This document shows, one piece after another, positions 15,119 to 25,500 of a stretch of 64,000 bases of DNA. The stretch comes from Pseudarthrobacter naphthalenicus (GTDB lineage Bacteria > Actinomycetota > Actinomycetes > Actinomycetales > Micrococcaceae). The notes under the pieces were generated by a model, which was not told the DNA's origin, did not search any database, and saw only the letters and a program-made list of their open reading frames with translations. The stretch is taken from the NCBI RefSeq assembly GCF_029076445.1, contig NZ_JARESG010000014.1, forward strand, positions 60,688-124,687, read 5' to 3'. Position 1 is the stretch's first letter; the number at the start of each line of letters is the position of its first letter. Both the position numbers and the translations under genes were made by a program.

Positions 15119-17770
15119 CTACCCTGCAGGCGACGGCACCTTCACCTCCGGCCTGTGCTGGTCCAGAAGCCGGGCGCAGCGAATGAAGCCCAGGTGCGAG
15201 TACGCCTGAGGGTGGTTGCCGAGGTGCGTTTCGGTGCCGGGATCGTACTCCTCGGGCAGCAGCCCCGTGGGGCCGAACAGGTTCACCAGCTGATCAAAGA
15301 GGTCCCAGGCCTCCTCGATCCTGCCCACCGCAACGTACGCCTCAATCAGCCAGGTGGTGCAGATGTGGAAGCCTCCCTCCAAACCCGGCAGACCGTCGTC
15401 GTACCTGTACCGGAAGACGGTGGGACCCACCCGCAGTTCACGTTCCACGGCCGTCACCGTGTCCAGGAACCGCTGATCGCGGACGTCCAGCAGGCCGGAG
15501 AGCCCGATGTGCAGGACGGCCGCATCCAGGTCGGGGCTGTCGTAGGCAACGGTGTAGGAGCGCGCGGAGTCGTCCCAGCCCTCGCGCAGCACCTCGTCGC
15601 GGATGGCCTGTGCCGTGGGTTGCCACGCGGGTTCCGGCGTCCTGCCGAACCGGGCGGCTGTCCGGAGCGCCCGGTCCAGCGTCACCCAGCACATCACTTT
15701 GCTGTACACGTGGTGGCGCGGCGGCCGCCGGGCCTCCCAGATGCCGTGGTCCGCCTCATGCCAGCGGGCCAGCACGGCGGCGGCCATCTTCACCATCAGC
15801 TGCCAGTGCTCTTCGGCCAGCGTGCCGTTCCGTTCGCTGAGCGCGGCAATGAGTTCGGCCACGGGTCCGAAGACGTCCAGCTGAACCTGATGGTCGGCGG
15901 CATTCCCGATCCGGACCGGACGGGAACCGGCGTACCCGGGCAGTGTTTCGATGATGGCTTCGGTGGACAGCTGCGCGCCCGTGACCGAATACAGCGGGTG
16001 TAGCCATTCCGGGCCCGGCGCGTGTTCGAGGATCCGCCCCAGCCACTCCAGGAACCCGGCTGCCTCGGCCGTGGAGCCCAGGTCCACCAGCGCGTGCACC
16101 GTCATGGAACCGTCCCGAAGCCAGCAGTACCGGTAATCCCAGTTCCTTGTCCCGCCAATACCCTCCGGGAGGGAGGTGGTGGGGGCCGCCAGCACGGCGC
16201 CGGTTGGCTCATGAACCAGGGCGCGCAGCACCAGTGCCGAACGGCGGACCAATGACGGTTTCACGGACGGCAGATCCAGGTCCTGGACCCAGCGGCGGGA
16301 GCGCAGGGCCACGCCGGACCGCCGGTCCACCTCACCGCCCGGATCTGCGGCACGGGGTTCCGTGTCACCGCAGCGCAGGTTCAGGACCACCGGGCCGTCC
16401 TGCAGGTTCACGGTGGCTGTCGCCGTTGCGTGCCGGCCGTCGGAGGTGATCACGAAGCTGACGCCCGGCGCGGAAAGGACAATCGGATCGGCCGTGCCCG
16501 TGATGTGCAGTTCGTCGTCGCGGGCCTCCATGCTGAAGGGCACGTTGGCGTAGTCCGGCCGGGGCGCGAAGACAATCCTCGCCGCGCCGGTGCCGGAAAG
16601 CACCCGGACCAGGCTGGTGATGCCTTCGGGTGCCGGTTCCAGGTAGTCCGTGACGGTCACGTCCGCCCATCGCGTCTCCACAATCATGGTGCTGTCCACG
16701 TACCTCTGCCCGAGCGCCTGCGACTTCTTCACCGGTTCCACGGAGAAGTGCCCGGCCGCGTCTCCGCCGAGGATGTGGGCAAAAAGCGAGCCTGAATCGG
16801 GCAGCGGGTGGCTCATCCAGCAGACTTTGGCATCCGGGGTGAGGAGCGCGGTGGAGGAGCCGTTGCCGATCAGGGTGTGCCGCTCCAGTCCCACCGCGTC
16901 TTCGCCGAACAGCCAGGCGCGCCTGAGCTCAAACAGGATGGCAAGGACCCGGGCAAACGATTCCGGGTTACGGAGCCGGTGTTCGGCCCGGGTATCGCCC
17001 GGGCCGACATGCAGCCCCAGGTCGGGGCCCCGGAGTGTGCCGATGGCAAGCTCATCGCTGTAGGCGTCGCCGGCGTAAAGGGCAGCGCTGGCGCCAAGCC
17101 GGGACCGGAGGTTTTCCAGTGCGTCCGCCTTGGACGGCTCCACCACCGAAAGGTCCAGCACGGACCCGTCGACGATGAAGAACAGCCCGTGGGCCCGCGC
17201 GATCGCCCTGGACGTCTCCGTCACCGACTCCACCACGTCCGGCGCTGCCGGCCGGGTGTGCACGGAGACCGCAACGGGCTTGCGCTCGATCCAGACACCT
17301 TCCTGGAAGCCCACAGCCCCGGAGAGGGCGGTGCTGACTTTCTGGAGGATGACCTCGGTGGCCAGCGGCTGGACGTGCGCGAACTGCATGTCTGCTTCGG
17401 CCCCGTGGGAGCCCACCAGATGGACTTCGGCGGGGAGGCGGGAGACGGCGGCGAGATCACGCAGCGAACGTCCGGAGATGACCGCGGCGTGGGTGTTGGG
17501 CAGGGCGGCGAGGGCGCGGAGCGCGATTGCGGCATTGCCCAGGGGCAGGGTTTCGGTGGAGATCCCTTCGGCGTCGCACAAGGTGCCGCCGTAGTTGCAG
17601 GCAACGAGCAGCCCGGGGACACGGGCCAGGACTTTGAGTTCCGCCAGCAGAACGGGGGTGAGGCCTTCGTCTGCGGCATCTGACTGGACGAATGCGCGCA
17701 GCAGGCCCAGTGGCAGTGATTTGGTCAGGAGCGCGGTATCCGCCACGCTCTGGTTGAACGGAGTAGGCAT
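15119..17770 (-). CDS. Trehalose-phosphatase-like domain fused to GH15 glycoside hydrolase
   Basis: An 883-aa fusion. Residues 40-285 resemble OtsB-type HAD phosphatases (motif II ISGRSLRDL; motif IV GDAYSDE at 234-240), and residues 300-880 are a GH15 hydrolase with GGTRNWDYRYCWLRDGS around Trp544 and EGGFHICTTWLIEAY. GH15 members of this type in actinobacteria are trehalases or glucoamylase-like enzymes. HAD motif I reads NYGGT (59-63) instead of DxDGT, so both catalytic aspartates are replaced and the phosphatase is probably dead. The ATG at 17770 after GGAAGG is chosen; the frame is open further upstream without domain homology. Confidence 0.88.
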   Translation of the reverse strand: MPTPFNQSVADTALLTKSLPLGLLRAFVQSDAADEGLTPVLLAELKVLARVPGLLVACNYGGTLCDAEGISTETLPLGNAAIALRALAALPNTHAAVISGRSLRDLAAVSRLPAEVHLVGSHGAEADMQFAHVQPLATEVILQKVSTALSGAVGFQEGVWIERKPVAVSVHTRPAAPDVVESVTETSRAIARAHGLFFIVDGSVLDLSVVEPSKADALENLRSRLGASAALYAGDAYSDELAIGTLRGPDLGLHVGPGDTRAEHRLRNPESFARVLAILFELRRAWLFGEDAVGLERHTLIGNGSSTALLTPDAKVCWMSHPLPDSGSLFAHILGGDAAGHFSVEPVKKSQALGQRYVDSTMIVETRWADVTVTDYLEPAPEGITSLVRVLSGTGAARIVFAPRPDYANVPFSMEARDDELHITGTADPIVLSAPGVSFVITSDGRHATATATVNLQDGPVVLNLRCGDTEPRAADPGGEVDRRSGVALRSRRWVQDLDLPSVKPSLVRRSALVLRALVHEPTGAVLAAPTTSLPEGIGGTRNWDYRYCWLRDGSMTVHALVDLGSTAEAAGFLEWLGRILEHAPGPEWLHPLYSVTGAQLSTEAIIETLPGYAGSRPVRIGNAADHQVQLDVFGPVAELIAALSERNGTLAEEHWQLMVKMAAAVLARWHEADHGIWEARRPPRHHVYSKVMCWVTLDRALRTAARFGRTPEPAWQPTAQAIRDEVLREGWDDSARSYTVAYDSPDLDAAVLHIGLSGLLDVRDQRFLDTVTAVERELRVGPTVFRYRYDDGLPGLEGGFHICTTWLIEAYVAVGRIEEAWDLFDQLVNLFGPTGLLPEEYDPGTETHLGNHPQAYSHLGFIRCARLLDQHRPEVKVPSPAG

Positions 17771-17921
17771 TTGCTTAACCTTCCAGCGGAAACGGCCGGT
17801 ACTGCAGCCGCTCCCCTCATTCTCCGCCGCCGTGGTTTCCCGGAAAAGTCCCGATGGTTGCATGTGTGTAAATCCGCCAACCGGCACCCCGCCAGCTTTC
17901 GACAATGTTCGCCTTTGCCTC

Positions 17922-17949
17922 TTGACGTTCTTTATTGTGCGTTTATGAT
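17922..17949 (+). promoter_or_regulatory. Promoter of the galactose operon
   Basis: TTGACG (17922-17927) and TATGAT (17944-17949) are separated by 16 bp and lie about 50 bp before the leader ORF at 17998. Both hexamers match the housekeeping sigma consensus well and sit in an AT-rich patch. The region is the only obvious promoter for the leader and beta-galactosidase genes. Confidence 0.75.
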
Positions 17950-17997
17950 AGATATCGTGGTGCAAGTTCCACAGGGTTCGCATTTTCAAGGGGAGCC

Positions 17998-18087
17998 ATG
18001 GTCACGGCGATCCCGGCACTGGTGATCTGTCTCCTGCTCCTGCGACGCCTCGTAGCCGGTTTGACGCTCGGCTCCAGCAAAGGATGA
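17998..18087 (+). CDS. 29-aa leader peptide resembling the C-terminus of a sugar ABC permease
   Basis: ATG at 17998, preceded by AAGGGGAGCC, opens a 29-codon frame that ends in TGA at 18085-18087. The stop overlaps the ATG of the beta-galactosidase gene (ATGA at 18084). The peptide (MVTAIPALVICLLLLRRL then VAGLTLGSSKG) matches the last helix and tail of MalG-type sugar permeases, which end in a GLTxGxxKG-like motif. Nothing upstream in this frame resembles the rest of a permease. It is either a fossil left by deletion of a permease gene or a retained coupled leader. Confidence 0.6.
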   Translation: MVTAIPALVICLLLLRRLVAGLTLGSSKG

Positions 18088-20195
18088 ACGTGGACAACCA
18101 GAACAACGCTTCCATGGACTACATCACCGCCCGCCTCGGCTCCGAAGGCTCCCCGATGCTGGCCTTCGGCGGCGACTACAACCCCGAGCAGTGGCCCGAG
18201 GCAACGTGGGAGGAAGACGTCCGGCTGATGCGCGAGGCCGGCGTCAACCTGGTCAGCGTGGCTATCTTCAGCTGGTCCCTGCTGGAACCGTCGGAGGGCG
18301 TTTACGAGTTCGGCTGGCTGGACCGGATCCTGGACCTGCTGCACGCCAACGGCGTGCGTGTTGACCTGGCAAACGCCACCGCCTCGCCGCCGCCGTGGTT
18401 CAGTCACAAGTACCCCGAGTCGTTGCCGGTAACGGCCGACGGCGTGCGGCACAGTTACGGTTCCCGGCAGGCCTTCGCTGCCTCCAGCGCCGACTACCGC
18501 AGGGCAGCCGCAGCCCTCACCGAACAGATCGCCGCACGCTACAAGGACCATCCCGCCGTCGTGATGTGGCACGTCCACAACGAGTACGGCTGCCACAACC
18601 AGCCGGACTTCTCCGACGGCGCCGCCGCCGGTTTCCGCCGCTGGCTCGAACGCCGCTACGGGAGCCTCGAAGCCCTCAACGCCGCCTGGGGCACCGCGTT
18701 CTGGTCCCAGCGCTACTCGGCATGGGAGGAAATCCTGCCCCCGCGCACCTCCGGGACGTGGGTCAACCCCACCCAGCAGCTGGATTTCGCCCGTTACTCC
18801 TCCGATGAGCTGCTCGAATGCTACAAAGCCGAAGCGGCCATCATCCGCTCGCACTCCGGGCACCCGGTCACCACCAACTTCATGGGCTTCAACATGGGCC
18901 TGCACCAGCCGGTGGACTACTGGCGCTGGTCCGAGGAGATGGATGTGGTCTCCAACGACCACTACCTCATCGCCGAGGATCCGCGGAACTTCCAGGAGCT
19001 GGCGGCCACGGCGGACCTCACCCGCGGCTGGGCCAAAGGCAAGCCGTGGCTGCTGATGGAACATTCGACGTCGGCCGTTAACTGGCAGCCGCGCAACATC
19101 GCCAAAGCTCCCGGCGAAATGCTGCGCAATTCTCTGCAGCACGTGGCCCGCGGGGCGGACGGGGCGCTCTTCTTCCAGTGGCGCGCCTCGCGCGCCGGTG
19201 CCGAGAAATTCCACTCCGGGCTGCTCCCCCACGCAGGCACGGACACCAAGGTCTGGCGTGAAGTGGTGCAACTTGGCCAGGCGCTGCGCAGTCTGGCCGA
19301 AGTCAGCGGCTCGGTGGTCACCGGGGCCTCGGGCCGTGTGGACGTCGCCATCCTGCACGACACCGACGCCCGCTGGGCGTCCGAGCTGGACTCGCACCCG
19401 AGCGTGGATGCCTCGAACATCGCCGAAACCCGGCGCTGGCATGATGCGTTCTACCGTGCCGGCATCCCCACCGACTTCGCCCGGAGCACCGACGACCTCT
19501 CCGGTTACCGCCTGGTCATTGCCCCCATGCAGTACCTGCTCACCGATGCGGGCGTGGCCAACCTGGACAGGTACGTCCGCGCCGGCGGCCACTTGGTGGT
19601 GACCTATTTCTCCGGGATCGTGGACGAAAATGACCACATCAGGCTTGGCAGCTACCCGGGCGCCTTCAGCGGCCTGCTGGGCGTGGAGATGGAAGAGTTC
19701 TTTCCGCTGCGGGCAGGGGAAAGCGTCCTGCTCAGCGGCTTCGGTCCGGGCAGCTGCTGGAACGAGCTCGGCCGGGCCACCACCGCCGAGGTCCTCGCGT
19801 CCGTGGCCGAGGGGCCGACGGCGGGCTCTCCGGCCGTCACCCGCAACCATGCCGGCAGCGGCCGCTCCTACTATGTGGCCACCACGCTCGCACCCGAAGG
19901 CCTGGGCAAGCTGGTCACCATGGTCTGCGCCGATGCAGGAGTAGAGCCGCTCGTTCCGGACCTGCCGGAGGCGGTGGAAGTTGCCCGGCGCAGCAAAGAC
20001 GGAACAGACTGGACGTTCTGCATCAACCACGGGTTGGCGGGCGTCCGGCTGCCGCTGGAAGGCGTTGACGTCCTGACGGGCGCTGAGCTCAGCGGCGGAC
20101 TGGGGCTCGCAGCCGGTGGTGTCGCCGTCGTCCGCTCGGCTGCCGTCCAGCTGGCCGGTACCGCCGCCAAGCCGTCAACCCACTCAAGCCGTTAG
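18084..20195 (+). CDS. GH42 beta-galactosidase
   Basis: A 703-aa cytoplasmic GH42 enzyme that splits beta-galactosides such as lactose or galactan fragments. FGGDYNPEQWPEATWEED opens the barrel. The general acid is Glu167 in HVHNEYGCH and the nucleophile Glu326 in LLMEHSTSAVNW; the trimerisation domain and C-terminal beta domain follow. There is no signal peptide. The ATG at 18084 overlaps the leader stop; a GTG at 18090 behind AAAGGA is an alternative start. It heads an operon with a DeoR regulator, galT and galK, so released galactose feeds directly into the Leloir pathway. Confidence 0.94.
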   Translation: MNVDNQNNASMDYITARLGSEGSPMLAFGGDYNPEQWPEATWEEDVRLMREAGVNLVSVAIFSWSLLEPSEGVYEFGWLDRILDLLHANGVRVDLANATASPPPWFSHKYPESLPVTADGVRHSYGSRQAFAASSADYRRAAAALTEQIAARYKDHPAVVMWHVHNEYGCHNQPDFSDGAAAGFRRWLERRYGSLEALNAAWGTAFWSQRYSAWEEILPPRTSGTWVNPTQQLDFARYSSDELLECYKAEAAIIRSHSGHPVTTNFMGFNMGLHQPVDYWRWSEEMDVVSNDHYLIAEDPRNFQELAATADLTRGWAKGKPWLLMEHSTSAVNWQPRNIAKAPGEMLRNSLQHVARGADGALFFQWRASRAGAEKFHSGLLPHAGTDTKVWREVVQLGQALRSLAEVSGSVVTGASGRVDVAILHDTDARWASELDSHPSVDASNIAETRRWHDAFYRAGIPTDFARSTDDLSGYRLVIAPMQYLLTDAGVANLDRYVRAGGHLVVTYFSGIVDENDHIRLGSYPGAFSGLLGVEMEEFFPLRAGESVLLSGFGPGSCWNELGRATTAEVLASVAEGPTAGSPAVTRNHAGSGRSYYVATTLAPEGLGKLVTMVCADAGVEPLVPDLPEAVEVARRSKDGTDWTFCINHGLAGVRLPLEGVDVLTGAELSGGLGLAAGGVAVVRSAAVQLAGTAAKPSTHSSR

Positions 20196-20204
20196 GGACT
20201 CCAT

Positions 20205-21014
20205 ATGCTCGCCGCAGCCCGTCATTCAGCCATCCTCGCCGAGGTCCAGCGTGAGCGGATTGTCCGTGTTGCGGACCTGGCCAGGATGCTGGGTGTTTCG
20301 CTGATGACGGTGCGGCGGGACATTGAAGCCCTTGATGCGGCGGGTGCCGTGGAGAAGATCCATGGCGGGGCCAAACTGCCGGGCGGAGCCAGTACGCACG
20401 AGCCGGGTTTTGAGCTGAAAGTGACCCAGCTTAAGGACGAGAAGATGGCCATCGCCCGGGCGGCCGCCGCCCAGGTGCGCGAGGGAATGGCGGTGGGCCT
20501 CAGCGCGGGCACCACCACCTGGGCCCTGGCCCAGCTGCTGTCCTCCGGTCCGCGGATCACCGTGGTCACCAACTCGGTGCGGATTGCCAACGTGTTCCAC
20601 CAGAGTTCGTCACCCTCCACCGTGATCCTCACCGGCGGCGAGCGCACACCCTCGGACGCGCTGGTGGGCCCCCTGGCCACGTCCTCCCTCCGGCAGCTGC
20701 ACCTGGACGTGCTGTTCCTCGGCGTCCACGGGGTGGACGCCGACGCCGGGTTTACGACGCCGAATGTGCTGGAGGCCGAAACCGACCGTGCGTTCGTGGC
20801 GGCGGCGCGGCGTGTGGTGGTCCTGGCCGACCATACCAAGTGGGGCACGCTTGGCATCAGCACGATCGCCGCCCTCGAGGATGCTGATGAACTCATCAGC
20901 GACGACCTGCTCGGCGGCGAAGCCCGGCGCATCCTCGGCGAACGGGTGGGCCGGCTGCGGCTGGCCCCGACCACCGCTCCGCCGGATGCCGTTACCAGCA
21001 CCGTTAACGGATGA
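20205..21014 (+). CDS. DeoR/GlpR family transcriptional regulator
   Basis: A 269-aa protein with an N-terminal DeoR helix-turn-helix (RIVRVADLARMLGVSLMTVR, RDIEALDAAGAVEKIHGGA) and a C-terminal sugar-phosphate sensor domain (VGLSAGTTTWALA, HVLFLGVHG-like and ADHTKWG motifs). It begins 9 nt after the beta-galactosidase gene and precedes galT. It most likely represses this operon and responds to a phosphorylated sugar, perhaps galactose 1-phosphate; that effector is inferred from the context. Confidence 0.9.
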   Translation: MLAAARHSAILAEVQRERIVRVADLARMLGVSLMTVRRDIEALDAAGAVEKIHGGAKLPGGASTHEPGFELKVTQLKDEKMAIARAAAAQVREGMAVGLSAGTTTWALAQLLSSGPRITVVTNSVRIANVFHQSSSPSTVILTGGERTPSDALVGPLATSSLRQLHLDVLFLGVHGVDADAGFTTPNVLEAETDRAFVAAARRVVVLADHTKWGTLGISTIAALEDADELISDDLLGGEARRILGERVGRLRLAPTTAPPDAVTSTVNG

Positions 21015-21084
21015 CCAATGACACCTACTGTTCTACCCGACCCCAACAGAGCCTTTAATGGCCGCCCCGTAAGGAACTCCTAGC

Positions 21085-22241
<1,157 letters not shown>

Positions 22242-22245
<4 letters not shown>

Positions 22246-23420
22246 CCACCACCGAACTTTCCCAGCAGGGACGCGAGTTCTTCGCCGGCCAGTTCGGGCA
22301 GCCGCCTGACGGCCTGTGGTCCGCCCCGGGGCGGGTCAACCTCATCGGTGAACACACGGATTACAACAACGGTTTTGTCTTCCCGATCGCGATTGAAAAG
22401 CGCACGGTTGCCGCGGCCGGCCTCCGTTCAGACCGCCGGCTGCGGGTGGCAAGCAGCTCGTTCCCCGGCATGGTGGAGGTCAGCCTCGACGAGCTGGACC
22501 CGGACGCCCTGCAGGGCTGGGCTGCGTATCCCCTGGGCGTCGCCTGGGCCATGGCACAGGCGGCGGGCGAAAAGGGGATCCCGGGCGCCCAGCTGGCGGG
22601 CGTCGACCTCACGCTCACTTCGGATGTCCCGGCCGGGGCCGGCTTATCGTCCTCGGCCGCAGTCGAGTGCGCCGCCGCCCTTGCCCTGAACGAGCTCTGG
22701 GGTTTGGGGCTGGGCCGGGAAGAGCTGGCCCGGATCGGCCAACTGGCCGAAAACCGGGTTGTGGGAGCCCCCACGGGGATCATGGACCAGTCCGCCTCGC
22801 TGCTGGGCGAGCCGGACCACGGCATTCTGCTGGACTGCCAAAGCCTGCGGGCGGAAAGCGTGCCCCTGGGTTTTGCCGCCGCAGGTCTCGGACTGCTGGT
22901 CATCGACACCCGCACCAGCCACTCGCACGCCGACGGCGGCTATGCCAGCCGCCGCCGGTCCTGCGAGGAGGGCGCGAAGGCGATGGGCGTCCCGAGCCTC
23001 CGCGCCCTCGGCCCCGGGGACCTGCCCCGCGCGGCGGGGGTACTGGATGACGAGACCTTCCGGCGGGTCCGGCACATCGTTACCGAGAACCAGCGGGTGC
23101 TGGACACCGTGGCTGCGCTGCAGGCGGAAGGCCCCTCCGCCGTCGGGCCCTTCCTTAACGAATCACACGTCTCCATGCGCGACGACTTTGAGATTTCCAC
23201 CCCGGAACTGGACCTGGCCGTCTCCGCAGCACAGTCCCTCGGCGCCCTGGGCGCCCGCATGACCGGCGGCGGTTTCGGCGGCGCGGCAATAGCCCTGGTC
23301 CGCAACGGGGACGCGGCCGGGATCACCGAAGGACTCATCCGGGAATTCGCCCGCGCAGGCTTCACGGCCCCCAGCATCTTTCCCGTCAGCGCCTCGGCCG
23401 GCGCCCGCCGGGAGGAGTAG
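22242..23420 (+). CDS. galK: Galactokinase
   Basis: A 392-aa GHMP kinase that phosphorylates galactose at C1. The galactokinase signature GRVNLIGEHTDYNNGFVFP is at residues 28-46, the GHMP phosphate loop is PAGAGLSSSAAVECA, and motif 3 is MTGGGFGGAAIA near the C-terminus. The ATG at 22242 overlaps the end of galT (ATGA), so the two are translationally coupled. It is the last gene of the operon and converges with an LLM oxidoreductase gene 6 nt away, with no visible terminator between them. Confidence 0.96.
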
Positions 23421-23426
23421 CCGCGG

Positions 23427-24416
23427 TTAGACCCGGGCCAGTCCGGCCACTTCGGCGAGCAGTTCCACGGAGCGGAGCCGGGCCTCGGTGCCGGTGTTCT
23501 GGTGCGCCACGATCAGTTCGTCGGCGTCGGAGTGCTTGGCGAACCCGTCGAGGTAGTCCAGGACGGCGTCCGGGGTGCCGACGGCTGAGTACGTCATCAT
23601 CTGCGAGACGTGCTGCCCCTGCGGGGAGTCCAGCACCATGTCCGCTTCGTCGTCGGTGAATTCGCGTCCGCCGCCGAAGAAGAGCCCCACGCGGGCGCGC
23701 AGGGTGGCCCGGAACGCCGCCTGCGCTTCGGCGGCGGAATCCGCGGCGATCACGTTGACGCCGGCGATGACGTGCGGTGCGTCCAGCTGGGCTGAGGGCT
23801 TGAATTCGCGGCGGTAGAGGGCCACGGCGTCCTGCAGTGCGTTGGGCGCGAAGTGCGAAGCGAACGCGTAGGGCAGCCCCAGCTGGGCAGCGAGCCGGGC
23901 ACCGAACAGCGAGGAGCCCAGGATGTAGAGCGGCACATTGGTGCCCTTGCCGGGGGTGGCCTCCACGCCCTGGATGCGGGTGGGACCGGTGAGGTAGCCC
24001 TGCAGTTCCAGCACGTCCTGCGGGAAGCTGTCCGCGGACATCGGGTCCCGGCGCAGCGCGCGCAGGGTGTTCTGGTCGCTGCCGGGAGCGCGGCCGAGGC
24101 CAAGATCGATCCGGCCCGGGTGCAGGGTCTCCAGGGTGCCGAACTGCTCGGCGATGGTCAGGGGCGAGTGGTTGGGCAGCATGATGCCGCCCGCGCCCAG
24201 CCGGATGGTGCTGGTGTGCGCGGCCACATGGGCGATCAGCACGCTGGTGGCCGAGGAAGCAATGGCGGACATGTTGTGGTGCTCGGCGTACCAGATGCGC
24301 CGGTACCCGAACTCCTCGGCCCGCTGGGCCATCGCCACGCTCCCCGCGAAACTGTCCGCCGCCGTCTGGCCTTTGCCGATGGTTGCCAGGTCAAGGATGG
24401 AGAGGGGGAGCGTCAC
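23427..24416 (-). CDS. LLM class flavin-dependent oxidoreductase
   Basis: A 329-aa bacterial-luciferase-like TIM-barrel protein of the single-subunit MsnO8-like group. Diagnostic stretches are [34 protein letters not shown] and [14 protein letters not shown]. It would use reduced FMN (or F420) to oxidise an unknown substrate. It starts with GTG at 24416. It is divergent from an aldo/keto reductase, and the spacer carries two clear dyads that may control both. Confidence 0.87.
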   Translation of the reverse strand: MTLPLSILDLATIGKGQTAADSFAGSVAMAQRAEEFGYRRIWYAEHHNMSAIASSATSVLIAHVAAHTSTIRLGAGGIMLPNHSPLTIAEQFGTLETLHPGRIDLGLGRAPGSDQNTLRALRRDPMSADSFPQDVLELQGYLTGPTRIQGVEATPGKGTNVPLYILGSSLFGARLAAQLGLPYAFASHFAPNALQDAVALYRREFKPSAQLDAPHVIAGVNVIAADSAAEAQAAFRATLRARVGLFFGGGREFTDDEADMVLDSPQGQHVSQMMTYSAVGTPDAVLDYLDGFAKHSDADELIVAHQNTGTEARLRSVELLAEVAGLARV

Positions 24417-24511
24417 GTCGGTGCCGGCCTTTCAAATGCGTTGCGTAGGAGTGGGCGCGCCAAGTTACGGCGGCACACTGTGAACAACGACGGCGGCACG
24501 CGGGTTATTTC

Positions 24512-24541
24512 ATTCCGCGATGGAATACTCAGCATGCTGAG
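24512..24541. promoter_or_regulatory. Two adjacent palindromes between divergent oxidoreductase genes
   Basis: ATTCC-N5-GGAAT (24512-24526) is followed at once by the perfect 14-bp palindrome CTCAGCATGCTGAG (24528-24541). They lie only 15-45 bp before the aldo/keto reductase start at 24557, so a bound protein would block transcription or initiation. No regulator gene is adjacent, so the cognate factor is unknown. Confidence 0.5.
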
Positions 24542-24556
24542 CGTGTTGCCGCCCCT

Positions 24557-25441
24557 ATGAGCCAAAACACGAACCAGACGGAACCGTCCGCAACCATCGA
24601 CCTCAAGGACCTCGGAACCGTGCACCGCCTCGGCTTCGGTGCCATGCGCATCGTCGGCGACGGCGTGTGGGGTGAACCGGCAGACCGCCAGGCGGCAATC
24701 GCCGTGCTGCGCCGCGCCGTTGAACTGGGTGTGGACTTCATTGACACCGCGGATTCCTACGGGCCCAACATCAGCGAGGAAATCATCGCCGAGGCCCTGC
24801 ACCCCTATGCGGAGGGGCTGAAGATCGCCACGAAGGTGGGCTTCACCCGGACCGGGCCCAACAAGTGGATTCCGGTGGGCCGGCCGGAGTACCTGCGCCA
24901 GCAGACCGAACTGAGCCTGCGCAAGCTGAAGGTGGACACCCTGGACCTGCTCCAGCTGCACCGGATCGATCCGAAGGTGGACGCGGAGGAGCAGTTCGGC
25001 GTGCTCCGCGAACTGCAGGACGAAGGCAAAGTCAAGGCCCTGGGCCTGTCCCAGGTGAGCGTGGCCGAACTGGAGGCGGCCGGAAAACACTTCACCGTCT
25101 CAACGGTCCAGAACCGGTACAACCTGACGGACCGCAGCTCGGAGGATGTGCTCGAGTACGCGGAGGCGAACGGCATCGGTTTCATCCCCTGGGCACCCAT
25201 CTCGGCCGGCGAACTCGCGCAGCCCGGCGGCCCGCTGGATGAGGCGGCCAAGCGGCTGGGTGCCACAGCCTCCCAGGTGGCGCTGGCCTGGCTGCTCCGC
25301 CGTTCCCCCGTGATGATGCCGATTCCGGGTACCGGCTCGGTGAAGCACCTGGAAGAAAACCTGGCAGCGGCCGCGCTCCGGATCGACGACGCAACCTACG
25401 CAGAGCTTGAGGCGGCCTCCAAGGCAGCCGCCGAGTCCTGA
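24557..25441 (+). CDS. Aldo/keto reductase
   Basis: A 294-aa NADPH-dependent TIM-barrel reductase. [16 protein letters not shown] carries the conserved Asp and the catalytic Tyr, KIATKVGF the Lys, and [10 protein letters not shown] the His. [20 protein letters not shown] is the cofactor loop. No good Shine-Dalgarno precedes the ATG at 24557, so translation may be leaderless. It is followed by a DJ-1/PfpI gene 59 nt downstream in the same direction; both look like aldehyde or stress-related detoxification genes. Confidence 0.93.
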   Translation: MSQNTNQTEPSATIDLKDLGTVHRLGFGAMRIVGDGVWGEPADRQAAIAVLRRAVELGVDFIDTADSYGPNISEEIIAEALHPYAEGLKIATKVGFTRTGPNKWIPVGRPEYLRQQTELSLRKLKVDTLDLLQLHRIDPKVDAEEQFGVLRELQDEGKVKALGLSQVSVAELEAAGKHFTVSTVQNRYNLTDRSSEDVLEYAEANGIGFIPWAPISAGELAQPGGPLDEAAKRLGATASQVALAWLLRRSPVMMPIPGTGSVKHLEENLAAAALRIDDATYAELEAASKAAAES

Positions 25442-25500
25442 CCACCGCTTATCCCGCAACCTATCCGCCGGAGATCCGGCACACAGACAGGAGCCACAGC

